From positions 32,047 to 96,046 of the forward strand of contig DATKZY010000204.1 of NCBI GenBank assembly GCA_035527715.1: a stretch of 64,000 nt of DNA, written 5' to 3'. Of the stretch, positions 44,122-52,837 are shown in pieces. The position numbers and the translations under genes are program-made. The notes beneath the pieces are model-generated. The model did no database searches, was not told the DNA's origin, and worked only from the letters and a program-made list of their open reading frames with translations. Origin of the DNA: DSUN01 sp035527715. Lineage in GTDB: Bacteria > Planctomycetota > PUPC01 > DSUN01. Each line of letters begins with the position of its first letter. Positions within the stretch are counted from its first letter, which is position 1.

Positions 44122-45291
44122 TTGGACCGCACCACCACGAGAGGCACCCTGGCGCGGGGGGCGAGCGGCCTGTTGCTGCTCCTCCTCCTCGCCGCGCCAG
44201 CAGCCCGTGCGGGAACTGTCACGGGCACCGATGCCATCCACAGGAAGACGGGCGACCCCATCCGGGGCATCATCACCGCCGAGTCCATAGACGGCATCGA
44301 GATCGGAAACCAGGTGACCATCCCGATCATCGCCGCGGTCCAGATTGACTATTACGACGCCCCCGACGCCTACAAGCGCGGCCACGACCGCCGGGCGCAG
44401 GGCATCTATCCCGAAGCCGTCCGGTACTTCGAAACCGCGCCCAAGCTCGCAAACGTCCGCAAGTTCTGGATCGAGCCGGCCTGCCTCTACTACGCCGGCT
44501 TGTGCCTCCTGGAGGAGGGGACGGATCTGGCCGCCGGCGAGGCGAAGTTCCGCGAGCTGCTGCAGGCGCACCCCAAGTCGCGCTTCGTGCCCGATGGGTT
44601 GGTCGGGCTTGGCCGCGTCCACTTCACCGCCAGGAGGTGGGATCCGGCCCTCGCGCAGTTCAAGAAGCTCGCCGAGCTGGCCGCCCAGAGGAATGGCTGG
44701 GAGGAATGGCTCGCCATCGCTTCGCTGTGGATTGCCCGCACCTATCTGGAGGCCGACAGGCCCGACGAGGCGATGCGGAGCGCGAGGAAGGTGCTCGACC
44801 TGTTGCCCGACCCCAAGCACGACCTGGTGATCCAGGCCAAGACCGTTCAGGGCATGGTCCTGCTGCGCCAGGGCGAGCCCGAGAAGGCGGTCGCCCTCCT
44901 GCGCGACCTGATCAAGGCCATCGCGCCGCGCGTGGCGGAGGAGATTGACCGCGGCGACCCCGTGGCCCGCATGCAGCGCACGGAATCCCAGTGCTACAAC
45001 GCCCTGGGCCAGGCCTACCTGAAGCTCTACGCCAAGAGCAAGAAGGACGAGGATCTCCGCCAGGCGCTCCTGGCCTTCCTGTGGACCGTCGTGCTCTACC
45101 CGAGGGCGCAGTTCGTGACCGAGCACATGGAGGCCCTTCACTTCGCCTCGCAGTGCTTCCTCAAGCTGAACCAGAAGGCCCGCGCGATGGAGTTGCAGAG
45201 CGAGCTCATGGAGAAGTACCCGGACAACCCCTACAATCGTGTGCCCGGCGCCGGCAAGGCAGGTGCCCCGAGAAAGGAGACCGAGAAGTGA
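44122..45291 (+). CDS. Exported TPR-repeat protein
   Basis: A 389-residue protein with a clear signal peptide (LLLLLLLAAPAARAG, cleavage near residue 30) and then a small beta domain (GIITAESIDGIEIGNQVTIP) and tandem TPR units through about residue 365. Consecutive repeats show the W/Y-G-Y-A-P type pattern (LYYAGLCLLEEG, LGRVHFTARRWDPALAQFKKLAELA, LIAKAKTVQG-like). TTG start with AAGGGAGA upstream. Stop overlaps the ExbB start (GTGA), so the TPR protein and the proton channel are made together and may interact in the periplasm, in the manner of TolA/YbgF-type partners, by inference. Confidence 0.82.
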   Translation: MDRTTTRGTLARGASGLLLLLLLAAPAARAGTVTGTDAIHRKTGDPIRGIITAESIDGIEIGNQVTIPIIAAVQIDYYDAPDAYKRGHDRRAQGIYPEAVRYFETAPKLANVRKFWIEPACLYYAGLCLLEEGTDLAAGEAKFRELLQAHPKSRFVPDGLVGLGRVHFTARRWDPALAQFKKLAELAAQRNGWEEWLAIASLWIARTYLEADRPDEAMRSARKVLDLLPDPKHDLVIQAKTVQGMVLLRQGEPEKAVALLRDLIKAIAPRVAEEIDRGDPVARMQRTESQCYNALGQAYLKLYAKSKKDEDLRQALLAFLWTVVLYPRAQFVTEHMEALHFASQCFLKLNQKARAMELQSELMEKYPDNPYNRVPGAGKAGAPRKETEK

Positions 45292-46112
45292 ACAGAATGG
45301 GCTGGGTGGTGATTGCGATGCTGGTGGCGACGGTGGTGGCCGTGGGTGTGACGGTGGGACTGTCGTCCGCGATCGCCGCCGAGACGGCGCCCGGCGCCGA
45401 CGACAAGGCTGGGGCAGCGCCGGCCACGCCGGCCCCCGAGCCAGCCGCCGAGCCTGCTGTCGGCTCGCGCGAGGACTACGAGAAGACCAAAGCCCCGCGC
45501 GAGACCCTCATGGACCAGCTCAACAAGGGCGGCGTCATCGGCTGGATCATTATGGCGCTCTCGCCCGTCGCCCTCGCGCTCATCATCGAGCACAGCGTCA
45601 CCCTGCGCCGCGAGAAGATGTGCCCGCCCGAGCTGGTGCAGGAGTTGAACGACTACTTCAACGAGGAGCAGTACGAGGAGGCGCTCGAGCTGTGCAACGT
45701 CGAGCGCAACTTCCTCACGAACACGGTGCGGGCCGGCCTCTCGCGGCTCGACGCCGGCTACGAGGCCATGCAGCAGGGCATGGCGTCCGCCGCCGAGGAG
45801 GAGTTCACCAACTACCAGCTCCGCATCAGTTGGCTGTCGCTCATCGGCAACGTCGCCCCGATGATGGGCCTGCTGGGCACCGTGCAAGGCATGATCGGCG
45901 CGTTCGGCAAGATCGCCTGGATGACCGTCGTCAAGCCCTCGGTCCTCGCAGGGAACATCAACGTCGCCCTCGTCACCACGTTCCAGGGCCTCAGCGTCGC
46001 CATCCCCGTCATGTGCGCCTACCAGTACATCGCCAACCGCGTCGTGGCGAACGTCCTGGCCTCGGGCAACACGGTATCCGAGCTGATGGACCGCTTCCGC
46101 GGCAAGAAGTAG
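45288..46112 (+). CDS. exbB: ExbB/TolQ/MotA-family proton channel subunit
   Basis: A 274-residue membrane protein. A hydrophobic N-terminal segment (residues 5-30) that may be a cleaved signal, then a Pro/Ala-rich linker (35-60), a transmembrane helix at about 83-102 (IGWIIMALSPVALALII), the cytoplasmic domain, and two helices closing with WLSLIGNVAPMMGLLGTVQGMIGAF, the MotA/TolQ/ExbB signature, and VALVTTFQGLSVAIPVM. It forms the pentamer around two ExbD chains. GTG start at 45288, AGGAG 8 bases upstream, overlapping the TPR gene's stop. Confidence 0.9.
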   Translation: MNRMGWVVIAMLVATVVAVGVTVGLSSAIAAETAPGADDKAGAAPATPAPEPAAEPAVGSREDYEKTKAPRETLMDQLNKGGVIGWIIMALSPVALALIIEHSVTLRREKMCPPELVQELNDYFNEEQYEEALELCNVERNFLTNTVRAGLSRLDAGYEAMQQGMASAAEEEFTNYQLRISWLSLIGNVAPMMGLLGTVQGMIGAFGKIAWMTVVKPSVLAGNINVALVTTFQGLSVAIPVMCAYQYIANRVVANVLASGNTVSELMDRFRGKK

Positions 46113-46187
46113 ACTCCGCGCCCGGCCGCGCGGGGGCGGCGCGTGCGCCCCAGCGGCGAGGGCCCCAGTTGCGGGAGACCCGACAAG

Positions 46188-46640
46188 ATGCTCAAGAATT
46201 CCAGCCGGCGAGTCATGCTCACGAAGCTGAACATGACCCCCATGATTGACTGCGTGTTTCTGCTGAACCTGTTCTTCATGACCGTCACCGAGCTCACGCG
46301 GCAGGATGAGATCGAGGACCTGCTGCTGCCCGATATCAGGCAGGCCAAGGCCGACGACAATCCGGACCCTGAGCGGCTCGTGATCAACATCCAGAAGGAC
46401 GGCACGATGATCATCAGCGGCCGGGAACGCACGGACGATGAGGTCACGGACGCCCTGCTCGTGGAGTCCCGCATGACGCGGAACCAGGAGGGGATCAGCG
46501 AGCGCACGGTGCTCGTGAAGGCCGACAAACGCACCGCGTTCCGGCACATCAAGAAGCTGATGATGATGTGCGTCCAGCGGAACATCAAGATCTGGCGGCT
46601 CTCCTTCGGCATCCAGCCCGAGGAGCTGACGGGCGGCTGA
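46188..46640 (+). CDS. exbD: ExbD/TolR-family subunit, first copy
   Basis: A 150-residue protein with one transmembrane helix near residue 18-36: LNMTPMIDCVFLLNLFFM contains the essential proton-carrying Asp. The periplasmic domain (40-150) has the ERLVINIQKDG... RTVLVKADKR pattern of ExbD. ATG at 46188 with GGGAG upstream; the longer form from 46143 is less likely. The first helix has an unusual Asn in place of a hydrophobic residue. Confidence 0.9.
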   Translation: MLKNSSRRVMLTKLNMTPMIDCVFLLNLFFMTVTELTRQDEIEDLLLPDIRQAKADDNPDPERLVINIQKDGTMIISGRERTDDEVTDALLVESRMTRNQEGISERTVLVKADKRTAFRHIKKLMMMCVQRNIKIWRLSFGIQPEELTGG

Positions 46641-46688
46641 CGAGTCGAAGGCCCCGGGCCAGACCCATAGATCCAGGAGCTTCCCCCC

Positions 46689-47141
46689 ATGAGTATCGTC
46701 GGGCAAGGCGCGAAGAGGAAGATCACGCTCACCGAGCTGAACATGACCCCCATGATCGACTGCGTGTTCCTGCTCCTGCTGTTCTTCATGGTGGGCATGA
46801 AGTTCAAGGAACTCGACCGGAGGCTCGACACCGACCTGCCGAAGGCCGGCAAGCCGAGGCCGGAGGACCCGACGGAGCTCAAGACCGAGCTGTGGATCCG
46901 CATCACCGTCAAGCGAGGCACCCACGGCTACGCCGCGCTCCCGCAGTACACCGTGGACCAGGTGGCCATGCGCGACGCGGAGCACCTCCGCAACACCCTC
47001 CGGCGCTGCGCCGCCGTGCCCGGCGCGGTGAACGACCCCGTGATCATGGATCCCTCGGACGACGCGCACCACGGCTGGGTCATGACCGCGCTGGACTACT
47101 TGCACGAGATGAGGTTCAGGAGCATCAACTTCAAGCAGTGA
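46689..47141 (+). CDS. exbD: ExbD/TolR-family subunit, second copy
   Basis: A 150-residue ExbD with the same LNMTPMIDCVFLLLLFF helix but a different periplasmic domain, with RRLDTDLPKAGK, WIRITVKRG and a His/Asp-rich loop (PSDDAHHGW). Two unlike ExbD chains with one ExbB imply a heterodimer in the channel. AGGAGC precedes the ATG. Confidence 0.9.
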   Translation: MSIVGQGAKRKITLTELNMTPMIDCVFLLLLFFMVGMKFKELDRRLDTDLPKAGKPRPEDPTELKTELWIRITVKRGTHGYAALPQYTVDQVAMRDAEHLRNTLRRCAAVPGAVNDPVIMDPSDDAHHGWVMTALDYLHEMRFRSINFKQ

Positions 47142-47182
47142 CGCTCGGACGGGACGGTTCAGCCCATGCTCCGGCCATCCCC

Positions 47183-47220
47183 CTGACCTCTCGCAGATGC
47201 CTGACGCTGCGGGAGGTCAG
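47183..47220 (+). promoter_or_regulatory. 14-bp hairpin between exbD and the YdjY-type gene
   Basis: CTGACCTCTCGCAG (47183-47196) pairs with CTGCGGGAGGTCAG (47207-47220) with one wobble around a 10-base loop. It is followed by ACCGCCTTA, not a T-run; it may attenuate or process the transcript. Confidence 0.5.
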
Positions 47221-47279
47221 ACCGCCTTAGAGGCCAGGCACAACGGCCTGGCCAGGGAGAACTAGACGGAGACCCCTCG

Positions 47280-47960
47280 ATGCCGCGCTTGCTCCTCGTT
47301 GCCGCGCTCGCCCTGGTTGCCCATTCGTGGACCCCTGCCGGTGAGGGCCAGAAGCCCGAACTCCCCGGCCTGCGCCTGGACCTGAAGGCGAAGACCATCG
47401 AGGTGGACGGCGCATTCTGCGTGGGCCCATACCCCCTCGAGCTCCTGGCATGCCAGGGCACGATGAAGGACTACGAGTCCATGATCTCCTCCCCATGCAA
47501 GCCGAGCGTGCTCCACACGGCGCTGCTGGCGCTCGGCCTCAAGCCGCGCGTCCGCGACGACAAGGAGCCCGGGCGCGTGCTGCGCGAGGGCGACCCCGTG
47601 GACATCTTTCTGCGGTTCACCCGCGAGGGCAAGGAGGTCACCGTCGAGCCGCGCGACCTCATCGTCCACATCGAGTCCAAGAAGCACATCCCAGGCACCC
47701 CCTTCGTCTTCTTCGGCTCGTTCCTGTTTCCAGACCCGGAGGACAAGACGAGGATGATCTACCTGGGCGACGCCGAGAGCTGGCTCATCGGCCTGCTGGG
47801 CGACACGGCGAGCGTGATTGACCTGCCGCCCGACGCCGCCGGCAAGTACGGCGCGCTGGCCATAGACGCCAAGGCCGCCCCGGCCAAAGGCTCCAAGGTC
47901 ACCCTCATCATCCGCCCGGCTGCGGGTCGCAAGCCCCCAGGGCACGCCAAAGAGCAGTAA
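47280..47960 (+). CDS. Exported YdjY-domain-like protein
   Basis: A 226-residue protein with a signal peptide (about residues 1-20, LLLVAALALVAHS). Residues about 35-115 carry VDGAFCVGPYPLELLACQG and YESMISSPCKPSVLHTALLALGLKP, the pattern I associate with YdjY-type domains common in planctomycetes. It has two or three Cys residues. No lipobox is clear. Function is unknown. GGAG lies 8 bases before the ATG; a hairpin separates it from exbD. Confidence 0.72.
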   Translation: MPRLLLVAALALVAHSWTPAGEGQKPELPGLRLDLKAKTIEVDGAFCVGPYPLELLACQGTMKDYESMISSPCKPSVLHTALLALGLKPRVRDDKEPGRVLREGDPVDIFLRFTREGKEVTVEPRDLIVHIESKKHIPGTPFVFFGSFLFPDPEDKTRMIYLGDAESWLIGLLGDTASVIDLPPDAAGKYGALAIDAKAAPAKGSKVTLIIRPAAGRKPPGHAKEQ

Positions 47961-47984
47961 CCCGCACCCCGTCGAGGAGCGCAC

Positions 47985-48968
47985 GTGGCCAAACTCGATG
48001 CCAACGTCTACGTCACCCGCGCAATCCCCAAGCCGGGCATTGACCTGGTGGTGGATGCCTGCACGCACGTCGAGGTGAACCCCGAGGACCGGGTGCTGGC
48101 CCGCGACGAGCTGCTCGAGGCCGTGCGGGGCCGCGACGGCGTGCTGTGCCTGCTCACCGACACGATTGACGCCGCCGTGCTCGACGCGGCGAAGGGCGCC
48201 CGGGTCTTCGCCAACTACGCGGTCGGCTACAACAACATTGACGTCGCGGCTGCCACCGCCCGCCGCATCGCCGTCACCAACACGCCGGGCGTGCTCACCG
48301 ACGCCACGGCGGACCTCACGTGGGCGCTGCTCTTCGCCACCGCCCGTCGCATTCCCGAGGGCGACCGCTACACGCGGGCGGGCCGCTTCACCGGCTGGTC
48401 GCCCATGCTGCTGCTCGGCGGCGACATCAGCGGCCGCACCCTCGGCATCGTCGGGGCCGGGCGCATCGGCACCGCCGTCGCCCTGCGCTCGCGCGGCTTC
48501 CGCATGCGAGTCCTCTACTCCGACAAGGTGCAGAACGAGGCGCTCGAGCAAGCCGTCGGCGCCGAGCGGGTGGACCTCGACACGCTGCTGCGCGAATCGG
48601 ACTTCGTGTGCGTGCACGTGAGCCTCGACGCGACGACGCGGCACCTCATCGGCGCCCGCGAGCTGGCGCTCATGAAGCCCACCGCCTACCTGGTGAACAC
48701 CTCGCGCGGCCCCGTGGTGGACGAAGCGGCCCTCGTCGAGGCCCTCCGCCGGCAACGCATCGCCGGCGCGGGGCTGGACGTGTTCGAGGACGAGCCGGCC
48801 CTGGCGGCCGGCCTGGCCGAGCTCGACAACGCGGTGATCCCGCCGCACTTGGGCAGCGCCACCATCGGCACCCGCACCCGCATGGCCACCCTGGCCGCCA
48901 CCAACCTGCTGGCCGCGCTCCGCGGCGAGCGGCCGCCGAACATCGTGAACCCGGAGGTGCTGGGGTGA
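47985..48968 (+). CDS. D-2-hydroxyacid dehydrogenase (glyoxylate/hydroxypyruvate reductase-like)
   Basis: A 327-residue NAD-dependent enzyme. The nucleotide-binding domain has LGIVGAGRIGTAVA, and the catalytic triad shows Arg in NTSRGPVVDE, Glu in FEDEP and His in PPHLGSAT. It is closer to glyoxylate/hydroxypyruvate reductases than to SerA, since no regulatory domain follows. GTG start with GAGGAG upstream, 24 bp after the YdjY gene. Its stop overlaps the citramalate synthase start. Confidence 0.88.
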   Translation: MAKLDANVYVTRAIPKPGIDLVVDACTHVEVNPEDRVLARDELLEAVRGRDGVLCLLTDTIDAAVLDAAKGARVFANYAVGYNNIDVAAATARRIAVTNTPGVLTDATADLTWALLFATARRIPEGDRYTRAGRFTGWSPMLLLGGDISGRTLGIVGAGRIGTAVALRSRGFRMRVLYSDKVQNEALEQAVGAERVDLDTLLRESDFVCVHVSLDATTRHLIGARELALMKPTAYLVNTSRGPVVDEAALVEALRRQRIAGAGLDVFEDEPALAAGLAELDNAVIPPHLGSATIGTRTRMATLAATNLLAALRGERPPNIVNPEVLG

Positions 48969-50575
48969 GCGACATGCCGCGCCGCATCGCAATCTACGAC
49001 ACCACCCTGCGCGACGGCGCCCAGGCCGGGGGCGTCACCTTCTCGCTCGTGGACAAGCTGGCTATCGCCCATCGCCTCGACGAGTTTGGCGTGGACTACA
49101 TCGAGGGGGGCTACCCGCTGTCGAACCCGAAGGACGCCGCCTTCTTCGTCGAGATGGGCAAGCGGCCCCTCCGCCGGGCACGCATGGTGGCCTTCGGCAA
49201 CACGCGGCGAGCCAAGACCTCGGCCGACCGCGACCAGGGTATCCGCACGCTCCTCGAGGCCGCGACGGACTCCGTGGCCATCGTCGGCAAGAGCTGGGAC
49301 TTCCACGTCGCCGAGGTGTTGCGCGTGCCCCTGGACGAGAATCTGGCGATGATCGGCGATTCGGTCGCCTGCCTGAAGGGGCGGGGCCGCCGGGTGTTCT
49401 TCGACGCCGAGCACTTCTTCGACGGCTTCCGCCACAACCCCGACTACGCCCTGGCCTGCCTCCGCGCCGCCGACGAGGCGGGCGCCGATGCCATCGTGCT
49501 GTGCGACACCAACGGCGGCACGCTGACCGACAAGGTGCGCGAAGCCGTTCGCGCCGCCCGCTCCGCCGTGAAGGCGGAACTGGCCATCCACGTCCACGAC
49601 GACGCCGGCCTCGCCGTCGCCAACACCCTGGCCGCCGTCGAGGAGGGCGCCACGCAGGTGCAGGGGACGATCAACGGGATCGGCGAGCGCTGCGGGAACG
49701 TGGACCTCTGCGTCGTGATCCCCGACCTCGCCCTCAAGATGGGCTACGACCTGCTCGTGCCGGGCGCCATCCAGCAGCTCACCCACATGTCGCGCTACGT
49801 GTACCAGGTGGCGAACCTGAACCCGCCGCTGCGGCAGCCCTACGTGGCGGCCAACGCCTTCGCCCACAAGGGCGGCCTGCACGTGGACGGCGTGCAGAAG
49901 AACGTGCGGACCTACGAGCACGTGGACCCAGCCCAGGTGGGGAACGAACGGCGGATCCTCATCTCCGAGCTCTCCGGCACCGCGGCCATCATGACCAAGG
50001 CCCGCAAGCTCGACGAGCGGATCGACCGCGCCACCAGCCGCCGCATCCTCGACGCCGTCCAGGAGATGGAGAACCAGGGCTACGAGTTCGAGGCCGCCGA
50101 GGCGTCGTTCCAGCTCCTCGTCCGAAAGCTCCTGGGCACCCATCGCACGTTCTTCGACCTCCAGGGCTTCCGCGTCATCGTCGAACGGCGCGGCGGCGAC
50201 AAGGCGCCCATCAGCGAAGCCACCGTCAAGCTCAAGGTCAGAGGCGAGTCCCGCCTCACCGTGGGGGAGGGCGACGGCCCGGTGCACGCGCTCGACGTGG
50301 CCCTCCGCGCGGCCCTCGAGGACTTCTACCCCGGCCTCCAGCAGATCCGCCTGGTGGACTACAAGGTGCGCATCGTGAACCCGAAGGCGGCCACCGCCGC
50401 CCGCATCTGCGTCGTCATCGAGTCCACGGATGGCGAGGACGTGTGGGGCACCGTCGGCGTCAGCGACAACATCATCGAGGCAAGCTGGCAGGCCCTGGTG
50501 GACAGCATCGAGTACGCGCTGCTGAGAGGGGAGGCGGGGGCGGCCGGGGGCCAGGGCGAGGCGCAGGCCCCGTAG
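48965..50575 (+). CDS. cimA: (R)-citramalate synthase
   Basis: A 536-residue DRE-TIM metallolyase-type enzyme making citramalate from pyruvate and acetyl-CoA for isoleucine. N-terminal YDTTLRDGAQ motif, IHVHDDAGLAVANTLAAVEEGATQVQGTINGIGERCGNVDL motif split here only as short blocks (HVHDDAGLAVANT, QGTINGIGERCGN), and a C-terminal LeuA-type regulatory domain (about 400-515). CimA type is favoured over 2-isopropylmalate synthase by the second-type length and YIEGGYPLSNPKD segment. The GTG at 48965 is the start: GGAGG lies 7 bases before it and it overlaps the previous stop. Coupled with the dehydrogenase upstream. Confidence 0.88.
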   Translation: MSDMPRRIAIYDTTLRDGAQAGGVTFSLVDKLAIAHRLDEFGVDYIEGGYPLSNPKDAAFFVEMGKRPLRRARMVAFGNTRRAKTSADRDQGIRTLLEAATDSVAIVGKSWDFHVAEVLRVPLDENLAMIGDSVACLKGRGRRVFFDAEHFFDGFRHNPDYALACLRAADEAGADAIVLCDTNGGTLTDKVREAVRAARSAVKAELAIHVHDDAGLAVANTLAAVEEGATQVQGTINGIGERCGNVDLCVVIPDLALKMGYDLLVPGAIQQLTHMSRYVYQVANLNPPLRQPYVAANAFAHKGGLHVDGVQKNVRTYEHVDPAQVGNERRILISELSGTAAIMTKARKLDERIDRATSRRILDAVQEMENQGYEFEAAEASFQLLVRKLLGTHRTFFDLQGFRVIVERRGGDKAPISEATVKLKVRGESRLTVGEGDGPVHALDVALRAALEDFYPGLQQIRLVDYKVRIVNPKAATAARICVVIESTDGEDVWGTVGVSDNIIEASWQALVDSIEYALLRGEAGAAGGQGEAQAP

Positions 50576-50587
50576 GGCCTGTAGAAG

Positions 50588-52828
50588 CTACGGTCTGCTC
50601 TCGCTGGCCGGGGGCTCCAGCGCGCTGCCAACCTCCAGGATGCGATAGGTTGCTGCCTCGCCCGCGTGCGAGAAGGCCACCTCGTCGCCCGCGCGGTGGC
50701 GGAGCAGCGCCTGCGCCAGCGGGGCCACGTAGGCGATGGTCCCGTGCTCGGCATCGGAGTCCCACGGGCCCAGGATGGAGTAGACGCGCCGCTCGCCTGT
50801 GGCGGCGTTCTCGACGGTGACGCGGGAGCCGATGGAGACGTGCTCGGTGTGGACCATCGCGGGCTCGATGGGCCTGGCCCGCAGGAGCTCCTCGCCCATC
50901 TCGATGGCCCTGGCGTTGAGGACGTGTTGCTCCTGGATCGCGGCGCGGAAGTCCGCGTTGTCGGTCAGGTCGCCCGACTCCTTCGCCCTGGCGATGTCCT
51001 CGCTGTTCCTGGGGATGAGGACGTTGACGATGTGGTCGTGGTCCTTGCGTCGGCGCGCGATGGCCTGGGCGGTGCTGTAGAGGTATTCGACGGCGGCAGC
51101 CTCGGCCCTGTGCTCCTCCTCGACGAGGAGCTTGGGGAACCTGCGGACCATCTTCTGCTCGAGCACGTGCGCGAAGTGGGCGGGGAGCACGCTGCTCTGG
51201 TGGACGCGGAAGTAGAGCCTGGCGGCCTCCGTCTCGCTCATCTCCTTGAGCATCCCGTCGAAGTAGCGCAGGTCGCCGGCGCGCAGGCTCTGGCGAATCT
51301 CGGCCAGCTCGTCCGCCTGGTGAAACGGGGTCCACTCGCCGCGCTGGTGGGTCTTGCGGCGGGCCAACACGTCGCCCTCCGTGAGCAGGCGCTCGAAGAC
51401 GTCGCTGGGGGGCACCTCGGTCTTCCAGCGGCCGAGGAGCAGGTTTCGGCACACCCAGGCGAACAGCTCCAGCCGCCGCTTCGGGTCCGCGAGGACCTCG
51501 TGGACGAACGTGCGGATGGTCGGCGGGTCCCCCTCCTCGGGCAACTCGTCGGCCGCGGCGTCCCACAGGCTGGGGGGTCCGACGAGGAGCACCTGGTAGC
51601 ACATGCCCCGCCGGTCCGCCACCTTGTCCCGGAGCATGCGGAACACGTGGGCGCGGGTGTTGTTGGCGGCGAGGCCGTTGAGGAGCGGGATGGGGTCGTG
51701 CGCGTGCTGCTCGGCGATCTGCTCCGGCGTGGGGAAGGGGCCGGGGTCGAGCTTGAGCCGGGTGAGGAGCAGGGCGGCCTCGAGGGCGGCCCCGCGACTC
51801 GGCTCGGCGGCGATGCGGGCCGCGATGGCGCGGGCGGCCGGGAGCAGGAATGCCTCGGGGTCCGCCTCCTTGTCCATGTTCTGTGTGTATTCGGCCAGCG
51901 CCCCGGTGAGGTGCTCGAGGTCCTTGAGGGCGGCGAAGCGGCGCGACATCTCCTCCTCGTAGCTCAGCGGCTGCGCGCGCAGGGTGAGGACGGGGTTGCT
52001 GCCGCCGCCGAGGGTGACGTAGGGGTCGCGCCGGAGCGCGGCGCGGGCCGTGGTCCACCACTTGCCCCAGCCCTCGGCGGGGACCACCTGGCCCTCGACG
52101 AGGTCGCGGAGGCCGCGGCTCGACAGCCGCCCGTCCATGGCCTCGATGGCCATGCGCACGAGGCGGGCGGGGTCTTCCGTGGCCACCTGGCGGAGCCGTT
52201 CGGGGTCCGTCTTGCGCAGCACGAGGAAGCCTTCGGGCCGCAGGCGCACGAACACGCCCTCGATGTTCTCCAGGGGCACCTGGTGGCCGGGCTTGCGCTC
52301 GAAGTCCACCGTCGCCCGGGCGGTGAGGGAGTCGAAGGCCGCGATGCGCCCCATGCCCCAGCCCGCCGCGTGGTAGAAGTAGTCGCCCTTGCGGTAGGAG
52401 AGGAGCCTGTCGAGGATTGCCGTCGCTGCCCCGAGGTCCTCCTGGGTGAGGAGCCCGGAGCGGTCCACGCAGGCGCCCAGGTGCGGCACGTCGTCGTGGA
52501 CCCTGCGGTAGCAGGTGAGGAGCACGGTGCGCAGCTCCTCGTTGCCGCGGGCGGCCTCGGCCACGGCGCGCGCCAGGGGCAGCGCCTCGGCGTAGCGCTC
52601 GGCCCGCAGCAACTCGGGGGCCAGGGCCAGCACGAGGTCGAGCGCCCGCGCCCCCTGGCCGGCGTCCACGAGGCGCCGGAGCACGCGCGCGAGATCCTCG
52701 GCCGGCAGCGCCTCCGCCTCCAGCAGCTCGAGCCACAGGCTCTCAACCGCCCCGTAGTCCGCTCGGGCCACCGCCGCCGCCAGTTGCTCGACGATTCCGC
52801 TCACGTTGGGCTCCACCGCTATGGCCAC
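50588..52828 (-). CDS. greA: Giant GreA-type transcription cleavage factor with long N-terminal extension
   Basis: A 746-residue protein of which only the last ~160 residues are GreA. There the coiled coil holds ESGDLTDNADFRAAIQEQ, matching E. coli GDLKENAEY; the first tip Asp is kept and the tip Glu (E44) is an Asp. The C-terminal globular domain follows with VSIGSRVTVENAATGE and IGPWDSDAE-like strands. The first ~580 residues are helical, TPR-like (ALDLVLALAPELLRAERYAEALPLARAVAEAA pattern, quoted only in part) with a small domain at about 150-230 (YHAAGWGMGRIAAFD). This architecture is known from Chlamydia and relatives. GTG start; in-frame GTG a few codons on is possible. It follows the lipid-kinase gene by 9 bp. 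Confidence 0.88.
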   Translation of the reverse strand: MAIAVEPNVSGIVEQLAAAVARADYGAVESLWLELLEAEALPAEDLARVLRRLVDAGQGARALDLVLALAPELLRAERYAEALPLARAVAEAARGNEELRTVLLTCYRRVHDDVPHLGACVDRSGLLTQEDLGAATAILDRLLSYRKGDYFYHAAGWGMGRIAAFDSLTARATVDFERKPGHQVPLENIEGVFVRLRPEGFLVLRKTDPERLRQVATEDPARLVRMAIEAMDGRLSSRGLRDLVEGQVVPAEGWGKWWTTARAALRRDPYVTLGGGSNPVLTLRAQPLSYEEEMSRRFAALKDLEHLTGALAEYTQNMDKEADPEAFLLPAARAIAARIAAEPSRGAALEAALLLTRLKLDPGPFPTPEQIAEQHAHDPIPLLNGLAANNTRAHVFRMLRDKVADRRGMCYQVLLVGPPSLWDAAADELPEEGDPPTIRTFVHEVLADPKRRLELFAWVCRNLLLGRWKTEVPPSDVFERLLTEGDVLARRKTHQRGEWTPFHQADELAEIRQSLRAGDLRYFDGMLKEMSETEAARLYFRVHQSSVLPAHFAHVLEQKMVRRFPKLLVEEEHRAEAAAVEYLYSTAQAIARRRKDHDHIVNVLIPRNSEDIARAKESGDLTDNADFRAAIQEQHVLNARAIEMGEELLRARPIEPAMVHTEHVSIGSRVTVENAATGERRVYSILGPWDSDAEHGTIAYVAPLAQALLRHRAGDEVAFSHAGEAATYRILEVGSALEPPASESRP

Positions 52829-52837
52829 TCCTCAGTG

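Noticed and set aside
40692..44330. Open frame of 1,212 codons opposite the large TPR gene
   Set aside because: Its product has no family motifs and mirrors the codon bias of the real plus-strand gene.
47985..48968. 3-phosphoglycerate dehydrogenase SerA
   Set aside because: Length and lack of ACT or intervening domain fit short 2-hydroxyacid dehydrogenases rather than SerA.
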